The notes: generated by a model from the letters alone, not told the origin. Counted from the first letter of the stretch, positions 34,101-45,508 are shown. The stretch: 64,000 nucleotides of DNA from Cristatella mucedo (GCA_009760855.2 WPIO01000059.1:2584501-2648500), one strand, 5' to 3'. A program made the numbers and translations.

Positions 34101-37100
34101 ACAAATTAAGGACTTTATGCCATCGACTGGCATACACATTCTAGCTTAGGGTCTTTCCAGTACAGCTTTTGCTGAGGTCAATTCTAGCTTCTTTAAAAAG
34201 TATTGCTGTATTCAAGATGTGCGAATTGTGTAGAAAAGCCTGCTGTATGCACATATTGCCTGCTGCAGCCCGGTGAACCTGTCGTTTTTGCTACTGTGTG
34301 TGCTTTGGGTGGTCACACGTGTGTGATTCGGTGCATCTTAGTAAGCAAGGGTACTACTAACCGGTAGCCCTTAGTGTCTTAATGCTTGCTTTTGCTTGCT
34401 TGTCTAAGCATGATACTCGGTATGTATGTGACGGTATGTATGTACGTCTGTGACAAAGACGAAGTGGGTGTTGGGCTGGAAAGCTTTCTATAGCGCACTT
34501 ACACACTAAGCTGCTTTTGGTGCCCATACAGTAGTCAACAGACTGTATCTTATGCATGAAAGAGAAAGTGAGAAAGTATTGCTGAGTCAGAAAGGCAGTC
34601 AAGTGAGTAAGTAGCATGCAAGTATCAGCCCAGGACGGTTAGAAGTAATGTGCTTCAGTCGGCAGCAGTAGAATAGATGTAATAATAATAATAATAAAAA
34701 CAATAGTACACTTGATAAAGAGCCCTCAGAGAACTCAATCTCTTTCTAGGCGCTTTAGATTTGCTGCAAAGGAAATACGATCGAATGGTGGGTGGTATTT
34801 TTTTTTATTCTTGATAAACAACATGAATAACATGGTTAGGGGTGACATGCACAGGGTCAGCATGCAAGTGTTGTTAGTGGCAGCATGCACATTGTCTTTG
34901 CATAAGTATTGTGGAATTGAGTTCCACAGTCTAGGACCCGCAGAGCCAAAGCTCCTGTCGCCAACGGTCTTTAAGTGGAGGAATGGAACAGCCTAGTTGA
35001 TTGTACATAGAGGACCTGAGGGCATGATTGAGAACGACGATCGGTCTGGCAGACGAGGCACTGACTTGGTTTAAATCGTACTTGTACGATCGTGTTCAAT
35101 CAGGAGAGGTAGGGCTGAGACTGACAGTGGCTTTCGGCAGCTCAGCCTGCTAGTTGATGAGGGCTGGAATGCCGGCAGCCACTTTGGCTGTACATTGACT
35201 ACATTTAGGTTGAGCAGCCTATGACAGCTGCAAGACTGGGCAATAGTTTGCTAGGACCTCTAGATCACAGACACGGCTTTTTAAGCTTTGGTCGTATGAC
35301 GGCCGATTTGAAAGACTTGGGTGCAACCCCATGTGAGGGAATATGACTCTTGCAGCCTGCGAGCCTGGGCAGAGACCTTGCAAGCTCTCAGACTGCCTAC
35401 GCAGCCGCAAGCTCACGACCAGTGGAAGGGAAGACGATGACTCGGCAATCCTGCCCAAATCCATGGCATCTGTGGAGACATCCATCTACCACAAACTGCC
35501 GCCAGCTGTCGGGCGGGTTCGGAACGAACGATGGCATAAGGGCTGCCGAAGGAGTACAACAGGGGAGGGGAGGGCTAGATCCCTCGACGCCGGCAGCCGT
35601 CTAGTGTGTGGGGACAGGTCTTGGCCTTGAAATAAAGGTTTTGGTGTTGGAGCCAGCAGACTTGTTGCTCGGTCGCGCTACTCAGCCCGACGACAGGTCG
35701 TGCAGAGGGCTGTCACACCCCATTCAACTAATGAAGCACTAAAGCCTATGTCGTAGCTGAGCTAAGTTTCCGATGTTAAAGACTGAAGATGGGATTGTAA
35801 GAGTTATTGAGTTGTTTGTACTAGGCTTTATCATGCTAATCACTATGTCTGTAAGCACCATGGAAATGCTCTTAAGTGAAGTGTGAGGTCGAAGTTAGCG
35901 ACTATAAGCACTTGAAATTCTCGGTGGTGCCAGAAGGTACCAATATTGGCATGTTTTTCAGCAAAGAAGGCAAGCAACTAATCAGCTATGCAGCTGATAT
36001 GGGGCGAGACCACTGAGCCTGATCAAGCAAATAATATTACGCTGACCCACAAGGCCCGCCACGGCTTGGCTCCTTCATACCTAGCTGAACTGCTGCATCA
36101 GTTTCAGCCTGTTTGCGCCCTCAGGTCCTGTGTGGACAATAAATTAGCTGTCTCCTTCCTCCGCCTAAAGACAGTTGGCGACAGAAGCTTTAGCTCTGCA
36201 GGTCCTAGACTGTGGAACTCGCTTCCACAATTCTTACGCAACGACATCTACTCTCCAACTGCCGACTATGGCACATCTTTTTCAGCGGTCCTGAACTGCT
36301 ACTTCTATGCTACTCACTACCTCAACTTCTCTCCTAACTCTGCTATGCTTCCCACTTTCTCTTTGTTGCGTGAGACGAAGTCTGTTGGCTACCGAATGCG
36401 TACCGAAAGCTGCTTAGGCTGTGAGTGCGCTATACAAAACTCTCCTGCGTAACACCCACATGGTCTTTATGACTTTGTGGAGTTACTGATGGAGATACAT
36501 TACATTACATTAGACGTCATTAGACGCCCTTGGTTTATGCTTCTCTTTCAGCAAGTTGTCCAGCTCCCAGGGAGAGATCTAGTTATCTTAGTTCCATGCA
36601 AACGATTTACTACAAATATTAACGTTATTGCACTTCAACTCTTCATTATTAATTAGTAGCTTTGACCAACTCTGTATTCTGCCTGTTCTTTCAGGGTGGA
36701 TTCAATAATGCTGGTTGAAAATGGTTTCAAAGTGGTCAGCTGTGACGCTAGTGACAAGATGCTGAAGTACGCTCTCGAAGAGCGCTGGAGACGTCGAAAG
36801 GATCCACTGTTTGATGCTTGGAGTATGTCGGCGACAGATGCAGGCCCCAGCTAGTCATTAGGGTGCCGTGCCTTTGCTGTCAATGGCTGTCTTGTTACCT
36901 TTGATCTTCTCACCCTCAGCTGTACTGGTGTGCTTCATTTTCATTAACTTTAGATATAGACACTAGCATGTTCACATTAAGTGTCGGAGATCATTGTTTA
37001 GCTTTTCTATTCTTTCACTTTATAAGAATATACGAGACAGAAGCATTTGATCTGCAGGACCTAGACTGTGTAACTCACTACCGCATCACTTACAAAGCAA

Positions 37101-40100
37101 CAGATTGTCTACGGCAAACTCTGACACGTTCTTTCCAGATAATGGCCCGGCTACTTTCATAAATTCAATGCCTTGACTTCTGTCCTGACTCAGCTATACT
37201 CAAACCTCTCTGCTGCACGACATGCTGTCAGTTGGCTAGTGTGTATGCGCCGAAATCCACTTATGCTTGGAGTATACTATCAAAAACTATCCAGCGTAAA
37301 ACCCACTTTGTCTTATTGACTTTATAGAGTTACTGAACGATTTACATAAATAAATGTATACACATAATAATAATAATAATAATAATAATACATTTGTATA
37401 GAGTTCTCAGAGAACTTAATCTTTTTCTCGGCGTTTTACATATGCTGTACATTGTCACTCGGCATTGTACATATGCTGTACATTGTCAACTTGATCATGG
37501 TTAGTAGCAACAGTGATGATACTAAAAGCAATAATAATTGTAAGGCTGTTTGGTGGTTTGCTGAGCAGAATTAATTAATTTGATAATTTCATAATGATTT
37601 TGGTGTATCTGTGCAATGTTGTGGAGATTGCTGAACTGGCAGCTGGGTTTGTCTGTCGTGACCGGCACACCTGCCACATTATACGCCTACTCGCTGATCT
37701 CCACACTGGCTTCCGTCAGGCAACACATTGGCTTCAAGGTCCCGATGCTTGCTTTTAGGTCCCTTTGTGATTTTGCTTGAGCTCACACATGGTAGACTCG
37801 GTTGGGATGGCCTCTACCATCAAGTCACTAATGCTCTCTCTCTCAGATTGCAGGTTAATAGTAATAATAATAATAATAATGCACTTGATAAAGCACCCTC
37901 AGAGAACTTAATTTCTTTCTAGGCGCTTTACATTTGCTGCAAATGGAAATGCAAGTGAATGGTAAGTAAAATCATGCTTGAAAAAAAATGAATAATATGG
38001 TGGTTAGGGGTGACATGCAAAGGGTCAGCATGCAAATGTGGTTAGTGGCAGCATGCACAGTGTCAGCACGCATAAGCACATCAAGGACGGATCACAGGGA
38101 CCCACTAAATGCTGTCCTAAATAGGTGTGTTTTTAGGTTCCTTTTAAATGTGGTCGGGTCGGGGGATGTTCTGACGCAGGTCGGGAGGGAGTTCCAGGCT
38201 TTGGGAGCATACGAACTAAATGCACGGTCTCCAAAGGATTTAAGGTTTGTACGAGGTATTTGTAGACTGTTGGATTCCGAAAAGCGGGTGGTACGATGCT
38301 TGGCCTGATGGGGTAATATATCTGAGAGATAGGTTGGAGCCCTAGAATGAAGGGACCTAAAAGTGAGCGACAAAACCTTGAAGTCAATCCGTTGCTTGAC
38401 TGGTAGCCACTGCAGGTCGGCGAGAAGTGGTGTGATGTGGCAACTGCGATGCTCACGACAGACAAGCCTAGCTGCAGAGTTTTGCACCAGCTGCAATCGC
38501 CTGATCGCACATGCTGATAGGCCAGTAAGCAGTGAGTTGCAGAAGTGGAGACGGGATGTCACGAATGCATGGACCAACTTGGACGTGATATCTTTATCTA
38601 AACAATCCCGAATTTTAGCAATGTTATGGAGCTGAAAATAGGCGGATTTGACTGTGGAGCTGATATGGTCGTCAAACGAGAGGTCGCTTTGGAATATGAC
38701 ACCTAGATTTCGAGCTGATGCAACAGGAGATATGCTGGCAGAGCCAATTTTGAGAGTCAGCCTTTCCAATCTCTGAATCACACTGGGTTTGCCCATAACT
38801 AGGAAGTTAGTTTTATCATCGTTTAGTTTTAGAAAATAAAGGGTGTGTGGACCTCAAATCAATGTCGATTTTGATTCAGAGTCACAGCAAGTCTGTAATT
38901 CTCAACCGATCGCCATCACGACACCTCCCTCCTGGGGTGCTGAGAAATAATTGATATTAGTCATTGTTAAATGTGTTACCTTATCCCTCAATTGGTTTAG
39001 TAGCTCTACAGAAAGGTAACTTTTCTACGGTTTTTGTGCAAACCAATGTTGTAAATATACTGTAATAATAATAGTAATCATAATTCATTTGTATAGCACT
39101 CTCAGACAACTGAATCACTCTCTAGTTGTATAGCGCCCCAAGAGAACTTAATCTCTATTCAGGCGCTTTACATATGCCTTGGGGCTCGAGTCCACGACCT
39201 CAGCCAGACCTTGGCCGGGGCGAGCGCCTTAACCGCTGGGCCAATCCAGCTCTAGGCACGTAGGACACTTAGGCACAGATGCTGTATATAAAGCATTACC
39301 AAATGTTTGGTGGTAAGCATCCGCAAGTAACAAATGCCCTGCAACTGCTATAGAAGTAATGTAATTGTGGGGCCTAAGTGCATGCCTGGTAACATCACTG
39401 TAGACGATGGTGTGCCATGACGATTTTCAGGGAATGCTATTGATAATCCTTCTGTGGCACGGATTGCAGTCAGCTGCTGTTTTGGTGGTAGTAGAAAGTC
39501 AACCGTAGGTTGGCTTTCATTTGGCTGGCATCTCGACCAGTCGATAAGCTGATCTATTGATTGTTAGCCACAATTTAACATATAAAGCATATTTCCTGTT
39601 GTTTTTGTAGTAATCAAGGAAGCTAATTGGCTGTCACTGAAGCAGGACATGGAGAGCATCTCAGACAAGCCAGAGGCCGGATTCGATGCTGTCATCTGCA
39701 TGGGCAATTCATTTGCTCATCTGCCCGACTTTGACGGTCGGTACTGTGCAGGCAGGCAGGGAGCTCCTTGAGCTTCGTGCTGCTTGTGCTGCCTGCTGCT
39801 CTCCAGCTGCTGCCAGTCGTACAACTTGAGTTCCTGCGCTAAGCATTAAGCATTATATACTCTCACGTCATCGTCGTTGTCCTCACTGGTATTCTGGTGT
39901 ACTTGGGAAGTTGATGTGACGAAGTAGTTGCCCGGCATTTGTATCAGCTTCTGAGCTCAAAATTTGGGATTTACTCTCCAGGATACTGTAAAGTATTCAA
40001 ATAACCAAACATAAACGGACCAATCACCGTCAAGCGTGATACAAGCAAAAATGGTAACATTTACTATCGGTTTGTGTTCAGCTCCACAGTCAAGTCTACC

Positions 40101-42707
40101 TACGTTCAACTACATGACATTACAAACATTTGGGCTTCCTGTGTAGGCCTCGATTTCTTTAAACCTAGTTCCAGTTACATGTAAAGCATCAAAACTTGAA
40201 ACAATTGGTGTTTTTAGCATTTTTTCTGTGCAAAGTTGAGATATTATCCCTCTGAGCATGCATATTTTTGTCTTGCAATTCGTTTACCTGTAGGCTGACT
40301 GAGATAAAGGCCTTTTAGAAGGTAGTGCAGCTGTTTGGTGTTACAGGCGAGCAGCTCAACCACCGAGTGGCCTTTGAAAACTTCTTCTCAGTCCTGAGAC
40401 CCGGCGGCATTCTGCTGATTGATCACAGGAACTATGACTACATTCTCAGTGCAGGCATGTGCCCTCAGGGCAAGAACATCTACTACCCAGTGAGTGATCA
40501 CACGATCACATGCATAGTGTTAGGCTATTTCAGCCTGGCCGAAAAAGATGCACCCACTTAGCGAATGACTTTGATGCCTGCACCTTAATAATAATAACAA
40601 TAATGCACTTGATAAAGCGGCCTCAGAGAACTTAATCTCTCTCTAGGACCTTGATGTAGCATCGTTCTTCATCTGTTTATAATTTAATCAGAAGTGAGAG
40701 CAGGCAAGGTCTTGGTGCTCTGAAATACTAGGGAAGCACTGTCAGGCAGAGCAGTATCGCCGGGATACTGCTCCAACAATAAGTACCGAATGCTGGGGAC
40801 CAGTTGGCAGGTAATTTCCAAGAATCAACCCACATGTTTGTTCATTCCTATCAGCTTGGTAGGTGCTTGCCTCGAAACAAGGTCAGGGTGAATGGATTTG
40901 ATGACTGAGGTCGTGAATTCGAAACCTGTGGTGTGTGTGTGTGTGAAGCACCTGAATAGAGATTAAGTTCTCATAAGGCTCTAAACAAATGAGTTATATC
41001 TTGATTATATTTGATATACCACATTAGGCACCGCGAATGGCCTAGAAAAGCCTACGACTGGCTCTTTGTGGCAACATCATCAAACTGGTCGATAGAAAAT
41101 CTTGAACCTAGCCTTAAGAAGTCTCTCTGAAATATACCTGTGTCTGATCGGGGCTTACAAATCAGGATCGCCCGCTCATCACGAAACCTTGTCGTAGTGC
41201 TGAATCGCATCACGAAACCTTGCCGTGGTGCTGAGTCTCTTGTGCTGAGTGTGCTGTGTACGGTAGCTTGTTCACAGCATTTGTAGTTTCAGTGTCTACT
41301 CATGCACTGCAGTATTAATTTGCTTCAGCTCGTGGAGCACACTGCACAAGCAGACTCTCCTCCTAAGGCAGCTGCTAGATAACCATAGGGCTCCCAATGG
41401 CAGGAGTGAGCTTGCCACGAAATAGCCAATCAGAAGGTAGGCCACGCTCGTTTGGCCCACTGGTCAAGGTGCTTGCCCCTACCAAGGTCTGGCTGAGGTC
41501 GTGGGCTCGAGCCCCGTGGCATACGTGAAGCATCTGAATAGAGATTAAGTTCTCTTACGATGGTATACACATGAGTTTTATATTGGTGGTAATGCATAGG
41601 TAATACTACATAATAAAAATACATTTCTACCGTGCAAAGAAAAGTAAATATCATATAGTCCTACTAACCGACGGGCCTGGATGTCATCTTGTGTGCTTTA
41701 GCATGCTGACCGAATCGTGATACTTGTGAAAATTGCAGCTGTTTAGCAGGTCCATGATATAGGGAGGCTAGCTGGCCCGGTTTGTCAGATCAGATGTCAT
41801 AGCATGAGAGCACGCTGGCATAGTCGCATGAAATTTGGTGGGTAAACTTGGCACTGGGTTCTCTGTAATTTTGAATCAGAACTGCAGTTTTTCGGAGGAT
41901 TTTGTGGAAATTGTAGCTATCGTAGTTCGAATGTGTAATAAGGCTGGCTGGGCCGGGCCATTTGAGGCCATAGCACTAGAAAGCGCTAGCAAAATGGCAT
42001 GAAATGTGGTGGGCCAACCCGCAACACTATTCTGTATAATTTGGAATGACCGAATGTAGGTGGATACATATGTGATGATTTTCTTCAGTAGATCGTTCAC
42101 TTTTGTGATTGTTGTTCCAGAGCAGCCACATTAAAGATATCACGTGCTCAAATCTCTTTGTGAATGGCAAGCCATGGATGGTGACTCTTGATTACGTTAT
42201 GGACATTAGCTCTGTTAATGAAAAAACCTTGAAAGAATTGCGAATTGATCCCGAAGAGAAAGGGTAAGTGTGGCACAGTGCATCGGATGGCTGTAATAGC
42301 TATAATGACTTAGGCTGTTGGTTTGGAGATTTGATCGAATTATAGATAATTCTAGTGGCTAAGCATTTCCTTTATATTGATGGTATTTTGAACCATGTAG
42401 ACTGCTTCCGATATGAGAGTTGGCATTGTGCTGCTGTCACATAAGACACAAGGCCAGTTGACTGTATATTGGCAGGCTAGGTGTGGCTATGGACTTTGGG
42501 CATTTGTAAGGGTTGCATACTTGATGTTGCAGTGAATGGAAGTTCCGCCTCTCATACTACCCGCACCGACTGGATGCATTCAGCAAGCTTCTGGAGTCGG
42601 TGTTTGGTCAAACCGCACATCACGAACTCTATGGTGACTTCAAGCCTGTTGAACAGAATCCAACGCCGTGCTACTACATCCATGTCATCCAGAAGCCTTT
42701 CAACTGA
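31169..42707 (+). CDS. GNMT: Glycine N-methyltransferase (GNMT), six exons, start exon missing
   Basis: Cytosolic SAM-dependent enzyme that methylates glycine to sarcosine and so buffers the SAM/SAH ratio. Exons: 31169-31371, 36695-36822, 39611-39736, 40347-40489, 42121-42263, 42533-42707, giving 305 residues to TGA (human 295). Motifs numbered from the first codon shown: [20 protein letters not shown] (3-22), SAM motif I DVACGTG (62-68), the acidic loop [13 protein letters not shown] (83-95), [16 protein letters not shown], then [15 protein letters not shown] and GKNIYY. The C-terminus has [23 protein letters not shown] and [10 protein letters not shown]. The frame upstream of 31169 has no ATG before a TGA at 31070, so an initiator exon must lie further upstream; the acceptor at TCGCAG (31163-31168) is my choice. 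Exon 3 uses a weak donor (GTCGGT) that is required by phase. Intron 1 is 5.3 kb and full of LINE copies. Confidence 0.93.
33276..33603 (+). mobile_element. LINE-A 3' end in GNMT intron 1
   Basis: Starts in the last ORF2 codons ([20 protein letters not shown], then FRTAFSGSL), followed by an intact-looking 3'UTR, terminal hairpin and ATT tail. This is one of the better preserved tails. Confidence 0.9.
34455..34995 (-). mobile_element. LINE-B copy, reverse, interrupted by a LINE-A insertion
   Basis: The minus strand reads the LINE-B body (GTTGGCGACAGGAGC, CTAGACTGTGGAACTCAATT) at 34995-34905. It resumes at about 34678 with the next LINE-B bases (ACATCTATTCTACTGCTGCC) and runs to the 3' region at 34455. 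The gap is filled by LINE-A. Confidence 0.75.
34681..34900 (-). mobile_element. LINE-A 3' end nested in LINE-B
   Basis: AAT tail, AGAGCCCTCAGAGAACTCAA, TCTTTCTAGGCGCTTTAGAT and the 3'UTR (AACATGGTTAGGGGTGACAT, GGTCAGCATGCAAGTG). The copy is about 220 nt, with both borders inside the older LINE-B copy. Confidence 0.85.
36010..36512 (+). mobile_element. LINE-B 3' end with ATTAC tail
   Basis: An open frame covers the C-terminal ORF2 region, including [20 protein letters not shown] and [20 protein letters not shown], the CR1-like terminal motif. It continues through a 3' region (GCTATACAAAACTCTCCTGC, CCCACATGGTCTTTATGACT) to ATACATTACATTACATT. It ends about 180 nt before GNMT exon 2. Confidence 0.88.
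36985..37345 (+). mobile_element. Diverged LINE-B fragment
   Basis: Decayed match to LINE-B: TGCAGGACCTAGACTGTGTA, then CCTGACTCAGCTATACT and the end CCACTTTGTCTTATTGACTT with TAGAGTTACTGAACGA. It is older than the other copies. Confidence 0.55.
37364..37450 (-). mobile_element. LINE-A tail only, reverse
   Basis: AAT run, TTCTCAGAGAACTTAATC, TTTTTCTCGGCGTTTTACAT. A short 5'-truncated copy. Confidence 0.75.
37635..37767 (+). mobile_element. LINE-A internal fragment, forward
   Basis: Matches the ORF2 region [20 protein letters not shown] at nucleotide level (TTTGTCTGTCGTGACCGGCA through GCTTTTAGGTCCCTTT), with indels. Confidence 0.65.
37857..38837 (-). mobile_element. LINE-A, reverse, well-preserved C-terminal half
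   Basis: The minus strand has an open frame of 234 codons from [20 protein letters not shown] to FRTAFSGSL and stop at 38092, then the 3'UTR, hairpin and ATT tail. It is about as well preserved as the copy at 21131 but starts later (just after KLND). It lies in GNMT intron 2. Confidence 0.92.
39066..39430 (-). mobile_element. Family C 3' tail, split by a SINE-1 insertion
   Basis: AAT-like tail and TTCATTTGTATAGCACTCTC, AGACAACTGAATCACTCTCT to 39125. The sequence resumes at 39250 with CTCTAGGCACGTAGG, GATGCTGTATATAAAGCATT and ACCAAATGTTTGG. Removing the SINE restores the order seen at 57868-57990. Confidence 0.7.
39126..39249 (-). mobile_element. SINE-1, complete 124-bp copy with target-site duplication
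   Basis: Flanked by CTCTAG at 39120-39125 and 39250-39255. In its own orientation it starts CTGGATTGGCCCAGCGGTTA with an A-box fit of TGGCCCAGCGG, has B-box-like GGACTCGAGCCCC, and ends AAAGCGCCTGAATAGAGATT, AAGTTCTCTTGGGGCGCTAT, ACAA. It defines the ends of the family. Confidence 0.85.
40586..40650 (-). mobile_element. LINE-A tail only, reverse
   Basis: AAT-type run, GCACTTGATAAAGCGGCCTC, AGAGAACTTAATCTCTCTCT and AGGACC. A very short copy just after GNMT exon 4. Confidence 0.8.
40851..40990 (+). mobile_element. SINE-1, forward, diverged head
   Basis: GACTGAGGTCGTGAATTCGA (B-box region), a GT-rich expansion (40929-40945), then GAAGCACCTGAATAGAGATT, AAGTTCTCATAAGGCTCTAA and ACAAATGAG. In GNMT intron 4. 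Confidence 0.7.
41446..41573 (+). mobile_element. SINE-1, forward
   Basis: A-box region TTTGGCCCACTGGTCAAGG, ACCAAGGTCTGGCTGAGGTC, GTGGGCTCGAGCCCCGTGGC and the tail GAAGCATCTGAATAGAGATT to GGTATACACATGAG. In GNMT intron 4. Confidence 0.82.
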
Positions 42708-43051
42708 GAGCCCTCATATGACTGTGGCTGTTTGTAGCAATATGTTTGAATCGCTTACTTGTTTATATATTTTGACCTGAATGGGCCTTAGTTGTGCAAG
42801 GAAGGTAAAGATTCTTAGCACAGCTGGTGTGAGGAATTTTTTGCTGTAATTGACATTTTTTGTTTCGAAATTATTCTTAGCCTACCGTTGCTGAAGTAGC
42901 CTAGGCCCGACTAGCAATGGCCCCTCGTCGATTACGGACTGCTGATGCATGGTTTATCATGTTTATTGTAATCATAAGGAAATATAAAGCACATTCGTAC
43001 TAGATAATGTTCTTATAATTATTAATTCATAGTAATCGGTTTCTGCAATTA

Positions 43052-43100
43052 TAATAATAATACATTTATTTTTATAGCATCCCCAGAGAACTGAATGTAT
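43052..43100 (-). mobile_element. LINE-A or family C tail remnant, reverse
   Basis: AAT repeats, TACATTTATTTTTATAGCAT, CCCCAGAGAACTGAATG. Too short to assign to a family with certainty. Confidence 0.45.
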
Positions 43101-43214
43101 ATAAATGTATATATGCATACGTATTTTTCAACATAAGCAACATATGTAGGGAGGGGAGAGTCACCTGAGAGTTGCAAAGCCTTGCACCTACGTTGGCTAC
43201 ATGTGAATGTATTT

Positions 43215-43560
43215 ATAAGCTGGAACACAGTTGGTGCAAGACTCTGAAGTCAGGCTTGTCTGTCTTGAGCGTCTCAGTTGCCACATTAAACCGCTTCTCA
43301 GGAGCTATCAGAACTTGCTTCCCAGTCAGCCTGCACATTGTACCATTCTCTGTTCTGAAAATTGTGTAGTCATGCCACGATCAAACCTTAACTGCTTTGT
43401 GTACCGTTCCTGCAGTTCGTATGCTTCCGAAGCCCGGAAATCACTAGCAACTGACTTTACATCCCGTGACCCGACGGCATTGAAAAAAGGAGCTAAAAAG
43501 CGCACCATTGCGTCGTGGCATGTGCTGGTTTTTTTCCAGCTGTCCTGCATGTGCTAATGT
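43215..43560 (+). mobile_element. Decayed LINE-A fragment
   Basis: GGTGCAAGACTCTGAAGTCA, GGCTTGTCTGTCTTGAGCGT, CTCAGTTGCCACATTAAACC and later AGTTCGTATGCTTCCGAAGC follow ORF2 of LINE-A with deletions. Confidence 0.65.
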
Positions 43561-43844
43561 GTGCTGACACTATTTCTCTGGGAGTACTATGCAAGTGCAA
43601 TCTTATTAGTATTAATGGCAAGCTTATGCGTATGTGACCTAACTGATAGGCACTTGGCTCGCATATACATAGCGAGCAGGCTCGTTGGTGGTCGTACCGA
43701 TAAGTCATTTTGGAGAAATAAGAAGAGAGGACAGTTCTCTGTTTGGCTGACGTACAGGGAGAAAGTGCTCAGCAGGAGATGCTGCAGGTCACGTGACCAG
43801 CCTATAGTGGCAGACCGGCGTTGTGGCTGCCGGGTGCAACGAAT

Positions 43845-44110
43845 CACTGAAATCCACTCTGAGCGAAATCGACGAGAATTCGGCGGTGCGAAGTTCGTGC
43901 TTCGAGTGACCGTTGCAGTACGCTGTCGTTATAATGAACCCACCAAATTGCATGCCATTTGGCTTACATGTTAGTATACAAGTGGACTGCAAAGTCGCTT
44001 GCCTGTACCGAAATCCCCATCTTGAATATACCCCAAATCCATAGGAAATCGGCTGCACGACGCTTGCACTTTTGATGGGATCAGCTGCAACCGACTGCCC
44101 ACTCGTAACT
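43845..44110 (-). repeat. Dispersed repeat Y, copy 2
   Basis: The reverse complement matches 23770-24030: GCCGATTTCCTATGGATTTG, GGGTATATTCAAG, GCCAAATGGCATGCAATTTG, TTCATTATAACGAC and ACCGCCGAATTCTCG. Confidence 0.5.
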
Positions 44111-44214
44111 AAGTATTGAATAAAACGTGCGCGAGCAACGGCGGCGTGAGATTCTGTGAGCACACGCGGTGTTGCGGTCTTTCGGTCTTTCGTGCCTGAG
44201 CTGTAGGTATTCAT

Positions 44215-44352
44215 TTGGTTTGTTTTTCAAGCATGATTTTACTTACCATTCAGTTGCATTTCACTTTACAGCAAATGTAAAGCGCCTAGAGAGAGATTAA
44301 GTTCTCTGAGGGCGCTTTATCAATTGAATAATAATAATAATTATTATTATTA
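44215..44352 (+). mobile_element. LINE-A 3' terminal fragment
   Basis: TTTTTCAAGCATGATTTTAC, CAAATGTAAAGCGCCTAGAG, AGAGATTAAGTTCTCTGAGG, GCGCTTTATCAATTGAATAA and an AAT/ATT tail. The terminal hairpin is intact. Confidence 0.88.
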
Positions 44353-45231
44353 GGTCACGGCGCGACTATGACGTCATGGAGCTATGAGTAAAACTATGAC
44401 GTCAGGACGCGATTGTGCAGCCTGGCCTGCTTACAATTGTGCTCTTGGGAGGGGACCGGGTAGTCGTCGTCCGGTCCGTCGGAACGTTCGAACTCGCCGT
44501 CATACGGTGCAGCTGTTGGCCGTGTTGGTTTGAGGTCACACTTGCTGTTTTTGACCTTGCATTCTCCGAAGACATGCGAATCAAAGTATATAAGCTATTT
44601 CTCGGCCTAACACGATCGTGAATGTCAAGCTGACGGAGGCTATCTCTCAATTAGATGGCAGCAGTGACATGGTGGAATGCTTTCATATATTTAAGGTTGC
44701 TGCAAAGTTGCAGCTTTCAGAGACACTATATCTTTATTTATAAATTTTATAAATGAATAGCTTCATAGGTTTAAGCTAGCAAGTTCGTGTCCTAAGTTTT
44801 GACCAGCTTGTGTTATATTAGCAACATACTATATCTGCTTAGCGCCAGCCGCAGGGTCGCACTCACTGACTCAAAGTACAGAGTCCAGCTGGCTCATTCA
44901 AACCGAAAACACCTTGTCAGGGCGGCAGCGCCTCTTGCTGACGTACAGCAATACTCTACCAATACTAGCAACCTAGTCATCAGACAACTTTGGAATGATT
45001 GATTTAGAAGCAGGCAAAGGTGCTCAGCTGGATCAACAGAAGGCCCCACTATGAGAGAGAGGAAGGGCAAATCTAGCCACCGCCGATGCCTGGGGAAGCT
45101 TACCTGGCTAAGCAGCTGCAAATGCAGCGCCGGCCTGCACCAGAAAAGTGACACGGCAGCAGCAGCGGCCTGCCTGTAGTGCGGCAGCATGGTATCAGCT
45201 GCCGTCTGAGCCAAGCAGTGAAATGTAAGGC

Positions 45232-45508
45232 TTTTCTCCTGCTGCCGACTATGGCTCATCCTTTTCAGCGGTCCTGAGCTGCTACTTCTATGCTACTCAC
45301 TACCTCAGCTGCTCTCCTGACTCTGCTATGCTTCCCACTTTCTCTTTGTTTCGTGAGACGAAGCCTGTTGGCTACCGAATGCGTACCGAAAGCCGCTTAG
45401 GCTGTGAGTTCGCTATACAAAACTCTCCTGCGTAACACCCACATGGTCTTTATGACTTTGTGGAGTTACAGGCGGAGATACATTACATTAAATTACATTA
45501 CATTTTGC
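45232..45508 (+). mobile_element. LINE-B 3' end with ATTAC tail
   Basis: TGCTGCCGACTATGGCTCAT, CAGCGGTCCTGAGCTGCTAC, GTTGGCTACCGAATGCGTAC and the end GGAGATACATTACATTAAAT, TACATTACATT. Non-coding 3' portion only. Confidence 0.85.
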
